Shown: positions 15,634 to 20,532 of the stretch, one piece after another
How positions within the stretch are numbered: the stretch's first letter is position 1
Layout: every line of letters begins with the position of its first letter
From: a virus
IMG/VR virus record: IMGVR_UViG_3300030202_002516
Location: 1 to 20,532 of that record
DNA: 20,532 nucleotides
Strand: one strand, 5' to 3'
Program-made: the position numbers and the translations under genes
The notes under the pieces: generated by a model
The model's input: the letters and a program-made list of their open reading frames with translations, nothing else
The model's database searches: none
What the model was told of the DNA's origin: nothing

Positions 15634-17196
15634 ATGTTAGAAAGATTAAAAGATATATTTAGAGGTTTAGAAAGTGCTCATGGTATCACTAAAAAAACCG
15701 ATGAAATAAGACACGATGGTAAAAATGAAGTTAGATCAAAAACCATCAGAGAACCTGTAACAGGTGAGTTATGGGAAAAGCATTTAAAAGGTGAAGAACC
15801 TGGACTAGGTATCATACCAATCAACGAAGAGAATAAATGTAAATGGGGTGCAATTGATATTGATACTTACCCATTTGATCATTTAAAATTAATTAAAAAA
15901 ATAAGAGAAAAGAAATTACCATTAATTGTATTTAGGTCTAAATCAGGTGGTGCACATGTGTATTGTTTTGTAAAACAATTTGTTCCTGCATCTCTAATGA
16001 GACAGAAGTTACAACTAATGGCATCATCACTGGGGTATGCTAAAGCAGAAATATTTCCTAAACAATCTAGAATTATGGCAGATAGAGGAGATGTTGGTAG
16101 TTTTTTAAACATGCCATATCATGGTGGAGATAGAACGGTTAAATATGCAATTGATGATAATGGTAATTCTTTAACGATAGATAGTTTTATAAAAGCATAT
16201 GATTTAATTGCATTAGAAGATTTACAATTAAAAAATTTATTAGTTAACAAGACAGAAGAAAAACCAAAAGAAGATTTTCCTGATGGTCCACCATGTCTAA
16301 ATACTATTATTAAAAATGGTCCTATTATAGAAGGTAATGGTGATGTTGCAGCGTCCGGTCGTGATAATGGTTTATTTAATATTGGTGTGTATTTAAAAAA
16401 ATCAGATCCAATTGGATGGCAAGATAAAATAGAAGACTACAATGTAGAAAAGTATATTAAACCACCATTGAAAGCGACAGACGTTATCAGAATTAAAAAA
16501 CAAGTTGAAGCAAAAGATTATGATTTTAGATGTAAAGACAAACCTATCTGTAATTTTTGTGATGAAAGACTTTGTTACACAAAACAATTTGGAAAAGGTA
16601 GTGAAGTTAGAATGCCTGCAATCACAGCAATTAGAAAATATGAATCGGATCCACCAATATTTTTTGTTGATATAGATGAAGACACTGTTGAAGTAGATGC
16701 ACCTACATTACATGATCATGAAAAGTTTAGTATTGAGTGTATGACAGAACTAGGAACACCTTTGATTCCTGTTGCTAAATTAGTGTGGAGAAAACAATTA
16801 GCGTCTTTGATGAAGAACATGGATACTATTGAAGCTCCAGATGACACCAAAAAAGATATACAACTAAAAGAATTACTAACAACTTTTATCAGTAGAGATG
16901 GTAAGTCTATGGAAGATGTGTTAAAAAGAAAACCATACACACAAAACGGTGTTAGTTATTTTAAATTCAAAGACTTCTGGGCGTATGTCATTAAACAAAA
17001 AACATGGTCAGAAAAAAAATATCCTAAAAATAAAACCATAAGATTACTAGAACAATTGTTTGGTGCTAAGACAGACGTTGTAAAAGTTACAGTTGGTAAA
17101 GAAGAGAAAAGTGTAAAAGTTTGGACAGTAGAAAAAATAGAAGTTGAGAAATACATACCAAGAAGAATAGAAAAACAACCGGCAGCATTTGAATGA
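15634..17196 (+). CDS. Archaeo-eukaryotic primase (AEP) domain protein
   Basis: A 520-aa primase of the AEP/PrimPol superfamily, of the type also found as the primase of TOTE systems; it would lay down primers for the phage polymerase. The metal-binding DxD is D75-I-D77 in WGAIDIDTYP; SKSGGAHVYCF (102-112) gives H108 of the second motif; FLNMPYHGGDR is a typical third block. Later, C300, C306, C309 and C314 (CKDKPICNFC then DERLC) form a probable zinc-binding knuckle. The C-terminal 150 residues are Lys-rich and may bind DNA or the helicase. GAGGG precedes the ATG. No T7-type TOPRIM primase-helicase is present in the window, so this is likely the only primase here. The stop overlaps the helicase start (ATGA). 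Confidence 0.85.
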   Translation: MLERLKDIFRGLESAHGITKKTDEIRHDGKNEVRSKTIREPVTGELWEKHLKGEEPGLGIIPINEENKCKWGAIDIDTYPFDHLKLIKKIREKKLPLIVFRSKSGGAHVYCFVKQFVPASLMRQKLQLMASSLGYAKAEIFPKQSRIMADRGDVGSFLNMPYHGGDRTVKYAIDDNGNSLTIDSFIKAYDLIALEDLQLKNLLVNKTEEKPKEDFPDGPPCLNTIIKNGPIIEGNGDVAASGRDNGLFNIGVYLKKSDPIGWQDKIEDYNVEKYIKPPLKATDVIRIKKQVEAKDYDFRCKDKPICNFCDERLCYTKQFGKGSEVRMPAITAIRKYESDPPIFFVDIDEDTVEVDAPTLHDHEKFSIECMTELGTPLIPVAKLVWRKQLASLMKNMDTIEAPDDTKKDIQLKELLTTFISRDGKSMEDVLKRKPYTQNGVSYFKFKDFWAYVIKQKTWSEKKYPKNKTIRLLEQLFGAKTDVVKVTVGKEEKSVKVWTVEKIEVEKYIPRRIEKQPAAFE

Positions 17197-18707
17197 GAAC
17201 TGTAATAGCAGGACCACCAGGTACAGGAAAGACACATACCTTGATACATAAGCATTTACATAATGAATTAATTAAGCATAAAACAGATTCTAAAAAAATT
17301 TGTTATATTACATTTAGTAATGCAGCTGCAAATGAAGCAAGAGATAGAATACAAAAAGAATATCCAACATTTGATTTTGATTGGATTTGTACAATGCACT
17401 CTATGGGAACTAAACTATTAGGTATTGATACCAATACTCAGTTACTAAAAGATAAAAACTGGAATGCATTTAAAAATAAATATGGTCACAATGATTTACA
17501 TTTTGAAACTAAACAACATGAGAATGGTTTCAATGAATATAGAAATCAGTACATGCAGGTCATAGAATACTCAAGATGTAAGAAGATCGACTTACAAGAT
17601 GCAGCAATAGAATTAGACTTAATAGATTACATAAGTGAACCTTTATTAGATCAAATTAATCAAGATATATTAGATTATAAAAAAGATTATAACATGTATG
17701 AATTTTCAGACATGATTTCCAAGTTTGTTGAGAAAAAACTATGTCCTTCCCTCGACGCTGTTTTTCTCGATGAAGCTCAAGATCTAAATCCCTTGCAGTG
17801 GGAAATGTTTTTTTACATCGAGTCCTGTTGTGAAAGATCATACATTGCAGGGGATGACGATCAAGCTATCTACGCGTTTCAAGGGGCTGACCCTAAAACA
17901 TTTATTAATCTTGAAGGGATTCCCGATCACCAAACAGAATCACGAAGAGTGCCAAGAGCGGTGCACAGTGTAGCATTATCTATTTTAGATAATATTGATG
18001 AGAGAAGAATTAAGACATGGGAGCCTAGAAAAGCAGAAGGTAAAGTTTTTGAAAATTTAGAACTGGAAGATTTATATCTGGATTCTGGACAGTGGATGAT
18101 TCTAACTAGAACGAATGAACAAATGAAAAACCTGGTGCCCACACTACAAGAAACCGGTTACCGGTTTGAATGTAAATACAATGATCTGTTGCCCAATGAA
18201 GCACTAAAAGCAATTAACGATTGGAGAAGATTAAACAGAGGTGCGAGCATATCTGGTGAAGAAGCAAAAAACATTTATGAATATTTAAAGTACGAAGAGG
18301 GCGACGTGAAGTATGGATTTTCTGGTGGCAAGTCTCTAGTAAATGTAGACTCGGTTGATATGGATGAGTTGAGACTAGAACATGGCCTCATTACATCTGG
18401 AGGCTGGGATGCATTACGATTTAAAGATTATCAATACGATTATATCAAGGAACTAGTGGCGAGTGGCGAGGATCTAAGTAAACCTGCTAGAATAAAATTA
18501 TCTACAATTCATGCGGTTAAAGGAGAAGAAGCAGAAAATGTAGTTCTGTTTACAGATTTAGAAAGAATTATTTACGAAGCAGCTCAGGTAAATAAAGACA
18601 CTGAACATAGATTATTTTTTGTTGGTGTGACAAGAGCAAAAGAAAACTTATACATAATGAATCAAGGGTATGAGTATCAATACAACATAGGAGAAGAAAT
18701 AATATGA
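17193..18707 (+). CDS. UvrD/Rep-like superfamily 1 DNA helicase
   Basis: A 504-aa SF1A helicase, predicted to unwind DNA 3' to 5' with ATP. Motifs seen: Walker A GPPGTGKT (7-14), motif Ia ITFSNAAANEAR, Walker B FLDEAQD (191-197), motif III AGDDDQAIYAFQGAD (219-233), motif IV-like WMILTRTNEQ, motif V STIHAVKGEEAENV (437-450) and motif VI FVGVTRAKENLYI (476-488). It is shorter than UvrD (about 720 aa), with reduced 1B/2B insertions, as in many phage relatives. Its ATG overlaps the primase stop and its stop overlaps the DUF3310 start, so the three are translationally coupled; replicative or repair helicase is inferred. Codon use shifts inside 17738-17960, and a palindrome lies at 18151-18167. 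Confidence 0.92.
   Translation: MRTVIAGPPGTGKTHTLIHKHLHNELIKHKTDSKKICYITFSNAAANEARDRIQKEYPTFDFDWICTMHSMGTKLLGIDTNTQLLKDKNWNAFKNKYGHNDLHFETKQHENGFNEYRNQYMQVIEYSRCKKIDLQDAAIELDLIDYISEPLLDQINQDILDYKKDYNMYEFSDMISKFVEKKLCPSLDAVFLDEAQDLNPLQWEMFFYIESCCERSYIAGDDDQAIYAFQGADPKTFINLEGIPDHQTESRRVPRAVHSVALSILDNIDERRIKTWEPRKAEGKVFENLELEDLYLDSGQWMILTRTNEQMKNLVPTLQETGYRFECKYNDLLPNEALKAINDWRRLNRGASISGEEAKNIYEYLKYEEGDVKYGFSGGKSLVNVDSVDMDELRLEHGLITSGGWDALRFKDYQYDYIKELVASGEDLSKPARIKLSTIHAVKGEEAENVVLFTDLERIIYEAAQVNKDTEHRLFFVGVTRAKENLYIMNQGYEYQYNIGEEII
18151..18167. repeat. Perfect palindrome and tandem heptamer inside helicase gene
   Basis: AAACCGGTTACCGGTTT has 8-bp perfect arms around a single central T, and can equally be read as ACCGGTT repeated twice in tandem (18153-18159, 18160-18166). 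It encodes TGYRF and includes a CGG arginine codon, rare where AGA dominates. It is a candidate protein-binding or recombination site; chance cannot be excluded. Confidence 0.6.
18457..18470 (+). repeat. Dispersed heptamer repeat, copy e
   Basis: TGGCGAG repeated twice exactly (18457-18463, 18464-18470) inside the SF1 helicase gene, between motifs IV and V, encoding VASGE. Preceded by CTAG. Same unit family as copies a-d with the first base changed. Confidence 0.55.
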
Positions 18708-18973
18708 CAAACAATGACATCTTTAAGGATGTATTTCCTCAAGATAAACAGATAGGCGGGAGCCACTACAAAGACTTTTATATACAACCGTATGAATTTA
18801 TATCAAAAAATAATCTTTCATTTTTTCAAGGCAACGTTGTCAAATACGTGTGTAGATATTTAAATAAAAATGGTATACAAGACTTAGAAAAGATAATTCA
18901 TTATTGTGAATTAGAAATTAAAAAGATGAAAGATACAGATGGCAAAAATAAGAAAAAATATAAAGATAAATAA
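18704..18973 (+). CDS. DUF3310 protein (T7 gp1.7-related)
   Basis: An 89-aa protein that is essentially one DUF3310 domain: IGGSHYKDFYIQPYEFI (17-33) followed by NNLSFFQGNVVKYVCRYLNK (36-55) and DLEKIIHYCELEIKKM. DUF3310 occurs in T7 gene 1.7, whose product is a nucleotide kinase, so a role in dNTP metabolism or in regulating replication is possible; the isolated short domain has not been tied to an activity that I know. The start overlaps the helicase stop (ATGA). The Lys-rich tail overlaps the next gene by 35 bases. Confidence in the family is high and in function low. Confidence 0.88.
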   Translation: MTNNDIFKDVFPQDKQIGGSHYKDFYIQPYEFISKNNLSFFQGNVVKYVCRYLNKNGIQDLEKIIHYCELEIKKMKDTDGKNKKKYKDK

Positions 18974-19130
18974 TTATAAATTTTTATTAGAAATATATCC
19001 TGCAAGAAACGGATGTAATGGAAAAGAAGGACCTTTCTGGGAAATATTTCCACACAGTTATAAAGCATCTCTTTATGCTTTTAGTAATAAAGATAAATTA
19101 AATAAGAAAGTAAAAGCAGAATATTTATGA
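18939..19130 (+). CDS. Small hypothetical protein overlapping DUF3310 gene
   Basis: A 63-aa protein starting inside the last 35 bases of the DUF3310 gene in the +1 frame. After a basic start (MAKIRKNIKINN) it reads YKFLLEIYPARNG, then KEGPFWEIFPHSYKA and a Lys-rich end. The aromatic, mixed composition looks like a real folded protein rather than a by-product of AT-rich sequence. There is no other gene in its frame or opposite it. Its stop TGA overlaps the ATG of a 24-codon ORF (ATGA). No family recognised. No later ATG is available, so the overlap with the previous gene is needed. Confidence 0.55.
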   Translation: MAKIRKNIKINNYKFLLEIYPARNGCNGKEGPFWEIFPHSYKASLYAFSNKDKLNKKVKAEYL

Positions 19131-19201
19131 ACATAATTGCTGTTCATGATTTGTGTTTTTACACAGTATGTACTTATTATTTTTGGAGTAAATTAATATG
19201 A
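19127..19201 (+). CDS. Probable 24-aa hydrophobic micro-gene
   Basis: ATG 19127 opens a 24-codon frame whose start overlaps the previous stop as ATGA and whose TGA (19199-19201) overlaps the polymerase ATG (19198) as ATGA. The peptide starts MNIIAVHDLCFYTV and continues with CTYYFWSKLI; it is aromatic and hydrophobic with Cys and could sit in a membrane. The SD of the polymerase (GGAG at 19185-19188) lies inside it. The exact double overlap matches the junction style of this module, which argues it is translated. It could instead be chance in a short leader, or a coupling leader whose peptide is irrelevant. Confidence 0.45.
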   Translation: MNIIAVHDLCFYTVCTYYFWSKLI

Positions 19202-20532
19202 TGTTTCAAGCGCAAACAGAATGGACATGTCCAGATAGTTTTCCTGATTTAAGTCAAGCTAAATATATTGCAATTGACTTAGAAACCAAAGATCCTAATT
19301 TAAAATCAAGAGGATCGGGTGCAGTTATTGGTGAAGGTGAGATAATAGGTTTTGCATTAGCAGTAGATGGTTGGTCTGGTTATTATCCAATAGGACATAG
19401 AGAAGGAAATTTAGATAAAAGAATAGTTTTAGATTATATAAAAGAAGTTTGTGCAACCGATGCAGTTAAAATATTTCATAATGCAATGTATGATGTCTGT
19501 TGGCTAAGAGCATACAACATAAAAATAAATGGTTTTATTGTAGATACAATGGTCATGTCATCATTAATTGATGAGAATAGATTATCATACACATTAAATA
19601 GTATTGGTTTTGAATATTTAAGAGAAGTTAAAGATGAAAAAGGATTAAAAGCTGCAGCAGAAGCTGCAGGTGTAGATGCTAAATCAGAAATGTATAAATT
19701 ACCTGCAATGGATGTTGGAGCTTATGCAGAGAAAGATGCAGAGATGACTTTAGAATTATTTAAAGTTTTATCTAGAGAGATACACAAACAAAATTTATCA
19801 GAAATATTTGACCTGGAAACACAACTCTTTCCTTGTTTAATTGATATGAAATTTAAAGGAGTAAGAGTAGATGTAGAAGCAGCACACCAATTAAAACGGT
19901 CAATGGTGCAAGAAGAACAAGAGTTATTATTAGCAGTAAAAAAAGAAACAGGAATTGAACCACAGATATGGGCAGCCCGAAGTATTGCGAAAGTTTTTGA
20001 CAAACTCGATTTACATTATGAAAGAACTTTGAAATCACAAGCACCATCCTTTACTAAAAATTTTTTATCTGAACATAAACATCCATTAGTACAAAAGATT
20101 GCTAAAGCAAGAGAAATAAATAAAGCTCATACTACATTTATTGATACTATATTAAAACATGAGCATAGAGGTAGGATTCATGCGGATATTAATCCAATAA
20201 GATCAGATCAAGGAGGGACAGTAACAGGAAGATTTAGTTATAGTAATCCTAACCTACAACAGATTCCTGCCAGAAATAAAGATTTAGGACCAAAGATAAG
20301 ATCATTATTCATACCAGAAAAAGATCATACTTGGGGATGTTTTGACTATTCACAACAAGAACCAAGATTAGTTGTACATTATGCAGCAACCACAGATCCT
20401 ATTATGTATGATGATTCTGTTTCACAAATTGTAAAAAAATTTAAAAGTGATTCTGTAGACTTTCACCAAACTGTTGCAGATATGGCAGGTATATCTAGAA
20501 GCAATGCTAAAACAATTAACTTAGGTTTGTTT
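19198..20532 (+). CDS. polA: Family A DNA polymerase (PolA type), 3' end cut by window
   Basis: The first 445 residues of a family A replicative polymerase; the rest lies beyond the window. A DEDDy 3'-5' exonuclease comes first: D27 and E29 (AIDLET), D99 in HNAMYDVCWL, and Y176/D180 in YAEKDAEMT, so proofreading looks intact. No 5'-3' nuclease domain is present. The polymerase part shows TGRFSYSNPNLQQIPAR (343-359), motif A DYSQQEPRLVVHYA (383-396) with catalytic D383, and the O-helix start RSNAKTINLGLF (434-445) with R434 and K438. The residue equivalent to E. coli Phe762 is L442. The start at 19198 is chosen over 19201 for its ATGA overlap and the spacing of GGAG. It replicates the phage genome with the upstream primase and helicase. 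Confidence 0.95.
   Translation, partial: MMFQAQTEWTCPDSFPDLSQAKYIAIDLETKDPNLKSRGSGAVIGEGEIIGFALAVDGWSGYYPIGHREGNLDKRIVLDYIKEVCATDAVKIFHNAMYDVCWLRAYNIKINGFIVDTMVMSSLIDENRLSYTLNSIGFEYLREVKDEKGLKAAAEAAGVDAKSEMYKLPAMDVGAYAEKDAEMTLELFKVLSREIHKQNLSEIFDLETQLFPCLIDMKFKGVRVDVEAAHQLKRSMVQEEQELLLAVKKETGIEPQIWAARSIAKVFDKLDLHYERTLKSQAPSFTKNFLSEHKHPLVQKIAKAREINKAHTTFIDTILKHEHRGRIHADINPIRSDQGGTVTGRFSYSNPNLQQIPARNKDLGPKIRSLFIPEKDHTWGCFDYSQQEPRLVVHYAATTDPIMYDDSVSQIVKKFKSDSVDFHQTVADMAGISRSNAKTINLGLF

Noticed and set aside
15634-17196. TOTE conflict system
   Set aside because: The AEP primase resembles the primase of TOTE systems, but the adjoining helicases, polymerase and virion genes fit an ordinary phage replication module, and no TOTE nuclease partner is visible.
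18920-18973. Programmed frameshift fusing DUF3310 to the 63-aa protein on the A-rich tract
   Set aside because: The downstream frame is +1 relative to DUF3310, while the A-rich slippery run would favour a -1 shift; a separate ATG at 18939 explains expression simply.
1-20532. CRISPR array, tRNA, integrase, transposase or attachment site
   Set aside because: No spaced direct repeats, no cloverleaf, no recombinase motifs and no terminal inverted repeats were noticed on either strand.

Overview
The window looks like part of the genome of a lytic-type, podovirus-like marine phage. The DNA is strongly AT-rich, Arg codons are mostly AGA and Leu codons mostly TTA, genes are packed end to end, and no cellular housekeeping genes, rRNA or tRNA are visible. 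Several proteins match families I know from marine phages of AT-rich hosts such as SAR11 (Pelagibacter). They are a P22 gp10-like stabilisation/tail protein, a large internal virion protein, a DUF3310 protein, an archaeo-eukaryotic primase and a family A DNA polymerase. The SAR11-phage assignment is inference from gene content and composition. No terminase, capsid, integrase or RNA polymerase gene lies in the window, so lifestyle cannot be settled from gene presence.

Layout. Positions 16-12425 (+) are a virion module. Small tail-type beta proteins, a 642-aa tail/stabilisation protein and four small conserved proteins come first. Three proteins with related N-termini follow, then a 1348-aa internal protein, a Gly/Ser-rich protein and a 65-aa XhlA-like membrane protein. 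Positions 12422-13855 (-) hold one SNF2-type helicase, the only reverse-strand gene; its stop codon overlaps that of the membrane protein. Positions 13916-20532 (+) are the replication module: a conserved 115-aa protein, a coiled-coil protein, a candidate ssDNA-binding protein, a hairpin terminator, an AEP primase, a UvrD/Rep-like helicase, a DUF3310 protein, a 63-aa protein, a probable 24-aa micro-gene and a DNA polymerase cut by the window end.

How it fits together. The primase, SF1 helicase and polymerase are translationally chained by ATGA overlaps and probably form the core replisome, with the 240-aa protein as a possible ssDNA coat. A consensus-like sigma70 promoter (TTGACA-N16-TATATT) and a strong hairpin bracket the 14312-15576 gene pair as its own transcription unit. 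The virion genes use TAATG stop-start junctions instead.

Most unusual signals: (1) a GC-rich heptamer family (CAGCGAG and relatives, 7-bp period) at five places in four genes, read in all three codon phases, so probably a DNA-level element; (2) a 24-codon ORF fitted by ATGA overlaps on both sides in front of the polymerase; (3) a leucine at the E. coli Pol I Phe762-equivalent position; (4) a perfect palindrome that is also a tandem heptamer inside the helicase gene; (5) a shared N-terminal motif in consecutive virion proteins; (6) patches of contrasting codon use inside two replication genes.
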